Assembly: GCA_025526995.1 (NCBI GenBank)
Contig: JAHLKG010000011.1
Location: forward strand, 806,001 to 870,000
Direction: 5' to 3'
Origin: Powellomyces hirtus
Taxonomy: Eukaryota; Chytridiomycota; Chytridiomycetes; Spizellomycetales; Powellomycetaceae
Length of the DNA stretch: 64,000 nucleotides
Shown: positions 23,304-34,338 of the stretch, in pieces
Layout: the number at the start of each line of letters is the position of its first letter
Position numbering within the stretch: the first letter of the stretch is position 1
Position numbers and translations under genes: made by a program
The notes under the pieces: model-generated
What the model was told of the DNA's origin: nothing
The model's input: the letters and a program-made list of their open reading frames with translations, nothing else
Database searches by the model: none

Positions 23304-24720
23304 GGAAGACGAGGCGGTCGAGAGCTGACGAGTCAATGAGGACATCGGTTCGTGTTGTTCCTCAACATGCCCACTGTTCCATTGGCTCTGATTTCTAGAT
23401 TGCGAAACATCAAACATGCTAACTCAATACGCTTTAGTGTCTAGCTTCGTTTTCAGGTCTTTAGCGTCCAAACCATCAAGCTGGTCAGCAACCATTTCAA
23501 TAACGTCCTTCAACTCCGTTTCTTTTTCCACTCCCAAATGTATCCCCGGAAATCTTTCTCTTGACCCCCGTCACAGGTCTTAAACCACCCACATCGATAG
23601 CCTTCATCTTCTCCACCAGGCGCGTTTTGTCTTCCTGGGTCAATTCATTGTATCCGTCGAATATCTTGGGCCGGGAGTGTTCGGTAGGATTGTGGCATTA
23701 TTATTAGTTTTTTTGTATTAACTACCATTCATGAATGTGGGAAATTATCCACATAGCTAGTTCAATATAGACAGCCACCAATAAAGATCATAACATAAAA
23801 TGGAGTAGCAGCAGGAATGTGGCGTAGCAATCAAAGTGGCGCAAGGAGGATTTACCAAACGGCAGGTAGGGCAGACGGCTTGGGAAGACGGGCTGTAGCG
23901 AATGTGTGCGAAGGGTTTATACGAGCGGCGGAAATCGAAGGAAAAGGGAAGAAAGAGAAACGTATGTTCAACCAAAATATTTCCGGACACGAAGGTAGAT
24001 GAAACTGAGCATGGAAAACACATTGGGACTGTCAGTTTAATGTGTGTTTGAGAGTCACAATGTTTTACCATCTAGGCACCATCGAGGCACCGCCCAGAAT
24101 GGCGACTTAATGCTGTTCATTTAGAGGCCCTTTTCAGCTTTCCGGGTTTTTCCTCCGATGACTACATAGCCAGCTGAAAATTCTGTAGCTGAAGCGGTGT
24201 TGGTCGATGTTTTCCAACCGTGTGCGATACTCAAACATTTACGCTGTAGCATATGCGACCAAGTAGAGTCGAGACTCTCTGTTGCTTTTGAGCCGAACCC
24301 ACTTACTGTAGGGGCGCTGATCTTGCGATACTTGCAATATTCAGTCTGTCACACTTGCGAAGGAACGAAGTGTGTCCGATAACTATAAAAGCCAAAGGTC
24401 CGCATTTGGGTTAATGAAATGCGTCAAGAAGAAATTCGGATCTTCTGACATGCGTGCGTACATGTCCCATTTCTTTTCCTTTCTATTTTTTTTCTTTATT
24501 TCTCTGTGTGGAGAAGAAGCACATGCCACTAGTTATACACTGTCATTCTAGCTAGATAAGACAGTACAGTCTGCAGTCAGCAAGTTCGCATTCGGCAGCT
24601 CGCTCAGCCGGGATAAAACTACGTCCTTCATTCCACCAGACCGTCCAAAGGAAAAAGCCTGGGAAAGGACACAGGGACAAAAAGACTTGTTAGACGTCGC
24701 CGATAGTTGTGTGACGAATC

Positions 24721-27700
24721 ATGGCCGATACCCCAACCAAGAGTAATGTAAATGGCGCAGACGTGAGTACCAACACTCCGTTCCCACAAGTACAGGACCG
24801 ACACGTCAGGCACAGCATATTCAGGAGCTCTCCAAGCCCCGCACATGGAACTGCGTCAAATGCTCAACAACTACCCCAACTACCACGTCCACCACCACCG
24901 GCATCGATGGAACACCCCACAACCACAGCAAATGCTGCTTTCTACCGCCCAATGACAGTTCACAGGAATAGCGGCAGCAGGGCAGCGACACCCGGCGCAC
25001 CTTTCACTCCGCGTTACAAGGATTTTCCTAAGGAAAGGGAAGGAGGGGATAGTGGTGGCAGTTATGGACAACATCATCAATCACAAGCGGGTCCGCCACC
25101 GCGAGTGCACCAGAGATTCGACCCGTTGATTAGACCCAGAGCACCTTGCAGATGTGGAGGCTGGCACTGGTCGGTTTACTGTGACAAAAAGAACAACGGC
25201 AACAACAATGACAAACACAACAATAGCAACAATAATAACAACAACAACAGCAACAACAATCGCGAGCCACCGGAGAGCTGCCGGTCCGACAACATCAAAG
25301 TGGAGAGGGGAGCAGAAGTTCTGCGAGAACACCACCATGGGGATCACCAGCATCAGCATCATCACCAGCGTTACCAACAGCCTCATCAGCAGCCGCAGTC
25401 TCGGCAGCATCAACATCACCAGCAACGTTGGCGGGATGAGGAATTATCAGATTCTCGACCTCTGGATGACTCAAGTAGCCAAGGAGGCAGGGGCAGAGAC
25501 AGAAGCGGAGCTTATCACTCGCGAGATGCGGAGCATTCAAGCTCTCGTTATGGGGATGAGGCAGGGAGCCAAAAAGGCAGGGATAGAGAAAGAGATGGAG
25601 CGTATCACTCGCGGGATACCGAGCCAACACATGCTCGATATCCGGATGACTCAAATAGCTACCGAGGCAGGGACAGAGAAAGGGATGGAGCTTATCACCC
25701 GCGGAATGTCGAGCCATCACATATTCGTTATGCGGATGCCCCTCATAGTCAACATGGCAGGCAGAGCGACAGAGACGGAGCTGAGCTCAACAAGAAGCAA
25801 AAGAAGGCCCAGAAGACCCCAGCCAAGAAAAGGAAGATCGATGCGGATGACGGTAGAAGCAGTAGCAATCGACGTAGATCTGAGGGAGTCGTGGAGGGTT
25901 CGGTAGAACTCCTCCATGTCAAAAACGAGGCTGTGGAGCCACCAATATGTGAGTTTGCGATGTGTCTTTCGTCCTCTCTTTGCGTCACATCTGACATGAC
26001 TCGCGCATGTGGCAGACGTAAGTACACCGCCACCTGCTCTATCATTACCGTCATCTCCTTCCAGCGCACAACCACAATCCCGAGCAAAAGCGGCCAGCGT
26101 CGTCGTGGCAGCAGAGACATCTCAACACCCCGCTTATCAGCCCGACACCAGACTCGCCGAAGCGTTGAATGGACTGATATCCCAACATCAAGAATTTCGC
26201 TCCATCGGTGCGAATGCCGTACTACCAGAACCGAGGAGCGGAAACGTCACCGACACCGCTGTAGACGACAACGCAAGAAGGCTGAAAAGGGGTCGCAAGG
26301 ACTATGATGACTCTGACAGTTCTAGAAATGATTCTTCCAGCGACTCGGATGACGAGCCCATGAGTTTGGATCGGATTGCGCTGCTGATTGAGAAGCAGAG
26401 AAGCAGATTCAAGATGCATACCGAGGAGGTGAGACCGCGCAGAAACTCGCTCGCGTTTTTGCTCCTATCACTGACTCGCTTGTGTATTTCAGGCACGGAG
26501 AGCGTCACGGCGCATGAATAAGCTCACAAAGAGGCTTTCCCGGATCGCAACATGCGGAGATTCCTCACCCATGATACGCTCCGCAGACGTTGGCAGATCC
26601 TCGCCGCGCTCGCCACAACGGGCACTCCGGACGCGGCCGCAGGAGGAGGAGCAGCGACATCCCGTGCCGCCCACCCCTCCACAAATAGATACCAGCTCGC
26701 CTACCACCAAGGCATCCGCAAAAGCAAAAGCAAAGACACCAAAACCATCGGTCCCGCTCGTACTGAAATCCAGCGACAAGATCGACGTTCTCTATGCGTT
26801 CAACACCACCAAAGCCGGGGATCTCGGCCGCAAACCGCGTACGCTTCTGCTACCGCCCAAAACGAACGGAGGACTGCGCCATACAGTCATTGCGTCGACC
26901 TTGGATGGTAATCTGCACCTCTTTGACAAGAGACTCAAGCGGCACTACCAGTCCATCCGACACGACGAGTTGCGCAATTACTGGCCGGAGGACATTGCCT
27001 GGGTTTCCCACAACATCCTCGCTGTTGCGGCAGCGGACAAGTCATGCCATAGCGCAACCAGAGGCGACGAACGCCTTATTCCACACCAGCTTGCTCTTAT
27101 ATACGATTGCAGCATGGGCAAGGGCAAGATGACGTATAAAGTACAACATTTGATACACAATACGCCACACGATAAAGGCGCTACGGTTATATACCCCTTC
27201 TCACTGTCGGGAAACAAGACGCACTGGTTGACTGGCGGCCTGGACAAGAAACTGGTATGTAGTCTCCTCACATGCTTTCCCAAAGGCCAGAGTCAAGACT
27301 TCCGCGTTCACATATTTTGCCCTTGTTAGTTTCTCTGGTCCTTTGACGGCAAATTTCAAACCACAGGCCCCGACCTCTACACCCGCGTCAACCACATTAG
27401 CGTGCACACCGAACATACGTCCTCGATTAACGCCATCCATTACAACAAACACAGCGAGATTTTGTACTCGGGAGGGCTGGACTGTAGACTTGTGGGCTGG
27501 TCCATTACCAATCAGAAGAATGTCCTACCACCGGATCGATTAGAGGGACGGATCAGGGATCTCACCGAAGTGCCGACCCAGCCTAATCTCATGCTTATTG
27601 GGTAAGCACTTTGCCCTCTCGAGTCCTCGCTTACACTTTTGCGTTGTTCAACAACTCTGCTTTCGCTACCTAGGTTCGCGGAAAATAAAAGACAGCTTCG

Positions 27701-28138
27701 TCTTTGGGACGAGCGTACCAACTCGTTTGTTCTCGAATTCGGAATGGGAAATAACGCCACCGAAGAACCTGTCAGAGACTCCACGCGGTACATGCACCCC
27801 AGCGTTCACCCCAACGGATACCTGGTCTCGATGGGCCAGCTCAAGGGGGGCAAAATCGGCATTTGGGATAGTAAGTCTCTTCCATCACAAAGGCTGTCGC
27901 GATAGATCTTGGAGTAACGCCTTCCTTTGTCTTTCCGTTCAAAGTGCGATATTCGGGTGTAGAACGAGCTCCAACACAACAAATCGACGGCCACAGCAAA
28001 CGCGTCATTGTCGCCAAATTCGACACTCATAAAAGCCGGGAATCGCTGATATCTATCAGCCATGACAATTCCATCAACTTCACTGACTATAAGCGACGGC
28101 AGGACGTGCCTCCGCAGAACCCAACCACCTCCGCATAG
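24721..28138 (+). CDS. Large WD40-repeat protein with disordered His/Asn/Arg-rich N-terminal half
   Basis: Six exons (24721-25948, 26016-26428, 26493-27254, 27330-27601, 27674-27870, 27945-28138) join in frame to 1,021 residues. The first half is low complexity. It has a CRCGGWHW patch near residue 145 that could bind zinc, then Asn-rich and His/Gln-rich tracts. These are followed by four imperfect ~33-residue repeats built on GRDRERDGAYH, and a basic KKQKKAQ..KKRK nuclear-localisation-like segment. An acidic SDSSxxDSSSDSDDEP stretch follows. The second half is a WD40 propeller, with blades ending in LHLFD, LFLWSF, RLVGWS, LRLWDE and IGIWD. Such proteins are scaffolds, and the basic and RD/SR-rich regions suggest a nuclear, perhaps RNA-related, role. 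I cannot name an orthologue. Introns have canonical GT..AG ends. Confidence 0.8.
25193..25262 (+). repeat. AAC-rich coding microsatellite (poly-Asn)
   Basis: An AAC/AAT tract within the first exon of the WD40 gene that encodes an asparagine run with a few Lys, Ser and His interruptions. Such tracts are length-unstable. Confidence 0.85.
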
Positions 28139-29194
28139 ATACCGATCGTTGTAGAAATTTCATAGAGCTGATCTATATTTCCACGTCCTGCAATGCCCCT
28201 TTGTCCACTTACCGTAGTCAGGACGCCTTGCCTCATGCGTCACAGGCGTCCCACCAGTAGGCCTGGGCTTCTCATATGACCCAACCTCCATCGAGCGTTT
28301 CTCTATATATGGATGGGCATGTCTTCAAAGCCCCTCTCACTTGCGACGCGTCCCGTCCAATTACATTGGGACGAAACTGCTCCAAATTGCATTTTATGAT
28401 CTCAAATTCTAACGTCCTCCAACCCACCATTATCCTTGTCCCATGTAGAGGCTACCCAACATGCTCAGGTGGTCCGAAAGGTCCGAAGCCTTTCCCACGC
28501 GTACGCGTCCTTTGGCCACGCTGTCCCACATCTGCCTAAGCCATAAAAGATATGCAGTTCCCCCCATCTCCCCATCGTTCTCTCCCACCATCTGCCCATC
28601 TTTGGCCTGTGCTTTCAACTTCTACCGCGATATGATGGGTTACTCAGTCTCTTGTGGAGTGTGTAGTTGGGGCCATCCGCAACCAAGTGCCTGCCGGGGC
28701 GGGGGACCGTTCTTGAAGTGAAGCTAGTCTGTTTGAGTTGTGATCGGCAGCCGGGAAGTGGAACGGGAAGATACCTCCAGGCGGGCGTCACTTGGGTGTT
28801 TCTGCTGAACTGCCGATCGTACTCTACCTCGAAATCTGACCATCCCAAGCCATCCGGACGGGGGTTTGAAAAGAGCAGATGAGGCAATATCATCGGGTCA
28901 CGACTTCACTGACGCGCTGCTCAACGCGTCCGAATTAACTACATAGCCACCGCGCTCTGTCCAAGGAATGCGCAGAACGGACGGCAACCTGAAGACTTTA
29001 AGACCGACTAAGAGAAAGTAATCTCATAATCGTTGCATACATTTGTGCATTCTGCACATCGTCGACCACTTAAGAGCCATCCGTAACACTTCTGAGTTGC
29101 CAAGCAACATTACAAGAGCTCTCCCGTCCAGATACAGTCATTTACCGTCATTCCTCTTTGAACAGCGATACTCATTTGTTGTGAACATTCTACT
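28139..29194. other. Intergenic, nothing recognised
   Basis: Both strands carry only short overlapping open frames with no motifs. It covers the WD40 gene's 3' flank and the upstream flank of the next small gene. Confidence 0.5.
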
Positions 29195-29649
29195 ATGGCC
29201 ATCTGTAGAGAACCTCGAAATGGAAGTCCGCGTTCTATATCAAGATCGCCAGGTTTTCGTATGTCGATTGGTCGCAAGGAACTTGACAACAAATTGGCTC
29301 GACTCTCGATATCGGGATTGGTAGATCCAAAGAAAGCCATTGGTTACACTCTCCCCAAACTGCTTACCACCCGAACAGCAGCGTTCTCAATGCTAATGTG
29401 ACGAAATATCGGGGGCTCATCGACAATTTGGACTTCTTACGCACCGCTGGAAATCACTGGGCACACCGGCCGACCCTGGTCGATCAAAACGGGGATGATA
29501 AGGTTTTGGACGCACTGACTATCAGGTCTCGTTTAGTTGACGCTTTTGAGGAACCGCACCCAGAATTTGGAAGACTGCAAGAAGTTTTACATGCGTTGCA
29601 GGCGTTGGCAAATGATCTTAAAGAAGACTTGATCGTGTCTACGTTGTAG
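29195..29649 (+). pseudogene. Small frame-disrupted gene with a HEPN-like GNxxAH motif
   Basis: An ATG at 29195 opens a frame running through LDNKLARLSISGLVDPKKAIGY to a stop at 29401. The next part is one base out of register: it continues as TAYHPNSSVLNANVTKYRG and reads to 29649. The join falls at the CCCC of about 29350-29353, where one more C would give a continuous protein of about 151 residues. The second part is helical and holds LRTAGNHWAHRP. An R..GN..AH block is typical of some HEPN-type (DUF4145-like) domains, which are often RNA-cutting. That link rests on one short motif and is inference. The gene lies directly upstream of the GIY-YIG gene on the same strand, about 530 bases away. 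Confidence 0.4.
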
Positions 29650-30183
29650 AATGAAGATTTATATTATATGTGCCATTGCACGACAATATCACTTTTTTCA
29701 GCTTCCCAAGCATATTCAAAAGCGGATAAAAGGGCTGGTCATCTGTCATTAGTCGAACGGCACCGCAATGAACGAGCGACGGATTAGGCGGCGCTCTTGA
29801 ACGTCGAAGACGAAGGGTTTCTAGCAGGCATTCGGCAACGCGGGTACAAGTCGGCGACCCCTGAGAAGTCGCCGGAGTTGTTCGTCTGCCATTTGTTTGT
29901 AAATGCTTGCGTTCTGTTTTCAGTTTATGTTCCAGCAGTCAACCCCACTGGATGTTTCAAGTTTTCGAGCTGTAATATGCCATTCAGATGGCAAGACCAC
30001 ACGCAAAACCCTTGCGTAAACCCCATATGCATGTTGTGGTCTCAAAAGTTCATCCTCCCCTATAGCATCAGCAAACGCGGTCCCGTATTGCCACAAAAAT
30101 CGCTTCGAACGCGTCCCTCAAAAAGTCAACACGCAAAAACCGGCTTTCGAAAGTTTTCGCAACTACCGGTGGCTTGAAGAGAT
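29650..30183. other. Intergenic between HEPN-like and GIY-YIG genes
   Basis: This is probably the promoter and 5' leader of the GIY-YIG gene. One frame (29797-30177) is open for about 126 codons but has no motif and no clear start; I treat it as chance. Confidence 0.4.
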
Positions 30184-32584
30184 ATGCAGTCACTTGCACG
30201 CATACAACTTGCAGCTGCAGACGAAGCAATCAAAAAGCTGGAGAACAGTGCTTGGCATCTGCTCGCATTTCGTCGGGAAGATCTCGATCCGGTCTCTTGG
30301 TCAGTATCTTCCATAATCCAGCCGGAAACCGGCAGCGCCGTGTACGAGCTCGCTGTGGTGTTGGGTGCTTCCACTACAGCGCTTCCTGCGGATGGTCACG
30401 TCCGGCCTCTCGTGAAATATGTTGGACAAACTCGCCAGCTCCAAAATCGGATGCTGGGCCATACGGGAATGCCGTTTCCAGCAAAGAGTGATAATAGACC
30501 CGCTGACATCACATGGACCGGAGCGCTGATAAATGAGGAAGTCCAGCAAGGTCTGAGCGTATACGTTCGACATGCGGTCTGTCAGAATGGAGAGGTTGCG
30601 TTAAGAGCAGAAGGTCTCATGCTCGACCGTTACTATTATCCATGGAACCGACAGAGTGAGCCCATTTCATGTTTCACATGGCAGGAAGAAATACTAAATT
30701 CCCCTGTCAGAGAATGCAAAGCCAGCAGATATCAAGATTGTGCGTAAAACACCCAAGAACATGCCTCCAGTGGATATGGAGGAATCCCAGAACATTGACC
30801 CGACATCTTACACCACACCGGGATCATCGGCATCACTTGCTCAGCCTTCGGACCCTATTTCAGCCTCTTCCTCAGCAATTTCTCAACCTTCAAGCGACAA
30901 ATCGGGATTACCACCAGTGCCGACACCTTCTGCCAAACCAGGAACGATTACACCGATACTTCCTGATGCTTCGGGCGCCATCACAACCGATCCCCTAGCG
31001 CCTACGCATCCTGTGGACGTCATATCAAATCTGCCAGCAGAACTTCAAGATTCGTCAGCTATCATCTTAAGCTCCCAGCTAGTCAATCCCGAAACCCCAA
31101 GTACCTGTTCACCACCTCCAATGATCCATCCGCAGCAGGCCATTGATAGAGGACCGTCAGCATCCTACAGCATTCCAGCAGTGAGCTCCAATACGTCCAT
31201 ACAGCCTCAACATCCACTCCAACAACAGCAGAAGTCAAAGAGGGAGGACGATGAAGGAAGTAGAGTTACGGCGACGCTATTCCGTAGACGCCAGGCTTAC
31301 AACAGCGAATGTCAACGAGACTGGGGCATGCAAATTGTTGCACATCTTGTGCGGAATAATACCAGATCTGCATCAAGGCAGGTGTGCGTGGAATTTGTTC
31401 AATCTGAACTGGAAAACAACTCCGAGCACTTGCCAAAGACCTACTTTGACGTCCTCATTGACTGCATTGAATTATTCACCAACAACGGTATGCACCGCAG
31501 CATAGACTGTTTGAGCCCGGTCTATTGATTCAGTGACGTTGATGCATTTTCAGATATCGTTGATCTTGAAGAACTTGCCCAGTGTCTCACCAAACTAGAG
31601 AAGGCAGCATCCGAAATCGGCGATTTTACGCATCAGGGATGGGAGAAGGCAGATAAATTGCGGCGGACGTTTGGGGATGCGCAAAAATCAAAGATCATCA
31701 ATCTCATGCGAGAAACGGGTCAGACCAAATCGATCGAGGAGCCTGAAGTGAGGCTAGTCCCCAGCTGCATCTGCGAATACGTCCTCAGTTGCATATTCTT
31801 GAATTACGCGGGGGTCCGCCGGACCGCAATCAACGCGTTTCAAAGTGACGCTGACGGATATCTAGACTATATAGCGGTCTTGTCGGCGATTTGGGAGGGC
31901 GGAAGGAGCGTCCAGATCGCAAAGGATGTGTATACCGAGATTGCAAATCTTTGCAATTGTCCCAAAGAGAAGAGGTTGAGTGAGTCGGTATGGAAAGATA
32001 GACTATATTATTTTGATAGGAACAGCACGGGGCGGGTCAAGACGGGCGTACTACTCTCGGAGATTCTGGTCGACTCATCTGCAGCGTGGAGGCCTCCTTT
32101 CAATGAGTGGCCCGAAGATAAGTTTCGGGTGGTCATTCAGCCATGGGTCGACGGTGACCATTGCGAGTATATACCTATTTTCGAGTTTATGGTCAAGCAC
32201 GGTCGTGAATGGAGGGTGAGGCTGGTTCTACTACAAACTGTCCTCATCAGACTCTCATGCATATTTCCCATTTGCGCACACCTCAGAGACAATTTGAAAA
32301 GCAACGGAAGGAGGAAGAGCAACGCAGAGCGGAACAAGCTAGAATGGACCGGCAGGAACACGAGGAAAAGAAACGGAAACGTGGTGAGGAAGGAGAAATC
32401 AAAGCTGAGGAGGATACAGAGGAGGTAAGAGATGCGTAAATGCGCAAATGGTGCGGCAGCTTTTTTCCAACTTGTGACATAAACTCATGATATGACTCGA
32501 ATGCGATGTATTGTGTAGGATGATCATGACCAGAAGAGCTTGAGAACAAACGAACCTGATCGGTACAGTTCGGGACATCTATAG
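30184..32584 (+). CDS. GIY-YIG-domain protein with Ser/Pro linker and EF-hand-like C-terminal half
   Basis: Five exons (30184-30655, 30711-31487, 31554-32215, 32287-32424, 32519-32584) give 704 residues in one frame. The first intron is 55 nt with a perfect TACTAAAT branch site. Residues 53-160 match a GIY-YIG nuclease fold: VYELAVV as the first strand, KYVGQT (78-83) as the YIG half, Arg89, His93, catalytic-type Glu143 and Asn155 in YYYPWN. A Ser/Pro/Thr-rich linker follows (about 165-335). The second half is helical, with two EF-hand-like loops (FQSDADGYLD and YFDRNSTGRVK) and a WRPPFNEWPEDKF block. A highly charged RQFEKQRKEEE-type coiled coil ends the protein. If the last intron is retained, translation stops at 32439 after 687 residues. 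GIY-YIG domains cut DNA in homing endonucleases, UvrC and SLX1; the target here is unknown and I do not recognise the full architecture. Confidence 0.72.
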
Positions 32585-33031
32585 GTCATCTGGGTGGAAA
32601 ACGGACAAACGTTGGACAGACACGGAACAAGTAATGATGAACGAATTATCGTCTTGGAGACGGTCGAACTCAAGAAATTGTCTGTACGATAATCCTGATG
32701 CAAGCCAACGCGAATTGCTGAATGTAAGATGTTAGGGATGTCATCAAGCCTGTCTACGTGCGTTCAAGGGGTGAGGGCTACGGAACACGGAATAAATGTA
32801 TACGGACTATATAACGGACTGGCAGCTGATGCCGAGAGTGTCTTTCTGGTAACGCGATTTGCTCAGGATTTGTTTCCTTGTTCCATTGGCATTCAAGGGA
32901 GCAACGCTCGATAAAAAATGCTTCCAACTGGCCGTGCAAGGAAAATCCTAGATTGTGCGGATGTGTATACTTTTTAATGATCCAGGTGGGGAGGGGATAT
33001 ATATATGGGTAGGTAGATACTCGGTCATCCT
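32585..33031. other. Convergent intergenic region
   Basis: The space between two converging gene ends; it holds 3' flanks and no supported gene. Confidence 0.6.
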
Positions 33032-34338
33032 TTACTTCTTCTCAGCAGAAGATGTCGCTTCTTTCCCCTTCTCCCCATTCTTCTCTCCATCCTTCTTCTC
33101 CGCGTCCTTATCTGCCTTGTCCGCCTTGGTGTCCTCCTTCATTTTTTTCTCACCCTCCTCCTTCCGTTCCGCATCTCTCAAGATAATCTTATTCTCAATG
33201 AGTCCATGCATCGCAATGACCGCTCTGATCAAACTCGACAGATACATGACAAGCAGCTCGTCGTTGGTCTGCACTGCGAACGCCTTGACAGTGTCGGGCA
33301 CGGCGAGGTTAGGAAGGAGGTTGAACATGTCTTGGAGATTGTATAAGATTTGGTGGTTAATGGGGAGAGAACCGGCGAGGACTTTGGAGAGATAGTCCCG
33401 AATTTCTTCCAGGCGTTGTTGCAGCCCCTTGAGTGAGTTGAGCTGGTTGGTGATTTGCGTGGAGAGGGTACCGACCGAGGTATCTTTAATGTCACGGAGG
33501 AGATGTTCGACGCCAATCTCTTCAGCCTCCTCGGCTTCAATGACAGAAGGCATGTGGTTGAATGTTTTGGTCGTGGCCGTGCCATCCTAAAAGAAAAACA
33601 GCATACTGATCAATCCAGGATTCAGAGTACCCAATTTCTTTGTCTCTGCCAAATTGCTGTTGTCCAATCATCCCCTCGTGCCTTCCGCCACATTGCTCTT
33701 GCCCACATTCATTCCATTGCTTACTCACATCATGAATCTCTTCAACGGCATAATACGCATCCGTTGGTATTCCCAAATCTTTGGGTTTCACATCAATGAT
33801 GACCAAAACCGGGTTCGGTATATATCGCTTGAACAGCTCATTGATCTCCAGATCCGACGCTCGCAGCTTGGGCCCGCTGTGGTACCATCCGACAATTTTC
33901 TCCTTGGCTGCGCAACGTAAGAGATATGAGAATGAGCGCTGTGAAATTGGAAGATAATGGTATTCCTCTGAAGTATGTACTCTTTCTCTCGCGCGCGCTT
34001 ACCATTCACTTTCTTGAACATATCATACATGGCTTCATGGTAATTATGATCCAGGAACCAAATCGATGGGTCCTTCTCATCTTCCTCAAACGGCACTGCA
34101 CCAAAAGCAAACGATCAACCTTCCGTTCTTCTTCCTTTTGCCTCTTCTCTTTCTTTTTGTCCTCTTTTTTCTTACCAGCATAACTATTCGCCACGTTGAC
34201 TTTATCTCCCACGGCCTGTCCCAGCAACACCCCCACTACACGCTTCTTGGTGTTGCGTGCCGTGCGGTTGTAGTGGTCCACCACGGACAGAAGAACGAGC
34301 GGGTGCACCACTACGCTCTTGGTTATGGCTGAAGGCAT
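33032..34338 (-). CDS. RPN8: 26S proteasome regulatory subunit Rpn8 (PSMD7), MPN domain
   Basis: Four exons (34176-34338, 34003-34095, 33729-33907, 33032-33586) encode 329 residues, the usual length. Rpn8 is the inactive MPN partner of the deubiquitinase Rpn11 in the proteasome lid. The N-terminus [17 protein letters not shown] and the GVLLGQ strand begin the MPN domain; VGWYHSGP holds the position of the JAMM motif. The metal-binding set is incomplete, as expected for Rpn8. The second half has the family's helical block with [11 protein letters not shown] and [19 protein letters not shown]. The last 45 residues are a Lys/Glu/Asp-rich tail, as in other Rpn8 proteins. All three introns have GT..AG ends. 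Its 5' end faces a gene-poor stretch. Confidence 0.95.

Larger units (their letters stand above)
22596..24720. other. Intergenic region with foldback element and TG-rich tract
   Basis: A TG-rich simple-sequence tract lies at 22898-22976, and a foldback element at 23051-23303. A short minus-strand frame at about 22600-22840 has a protein-like stretch (around PTELWISWALQTL) but changes frame once and has no clear start; it could be an upstream exon of the broken membrane gene. From 23400 to 24720 I see nothing coding; the last 100 bases would be the 5' flank of the WD40 gene. Confidence 0.5.

Noticed and set aside
31748..31787. GT..AG pair inside the GIY-YIG gene
   Set aside because: Only 40 nt and not a multiple of three, so removing it would break a continuous open frame.
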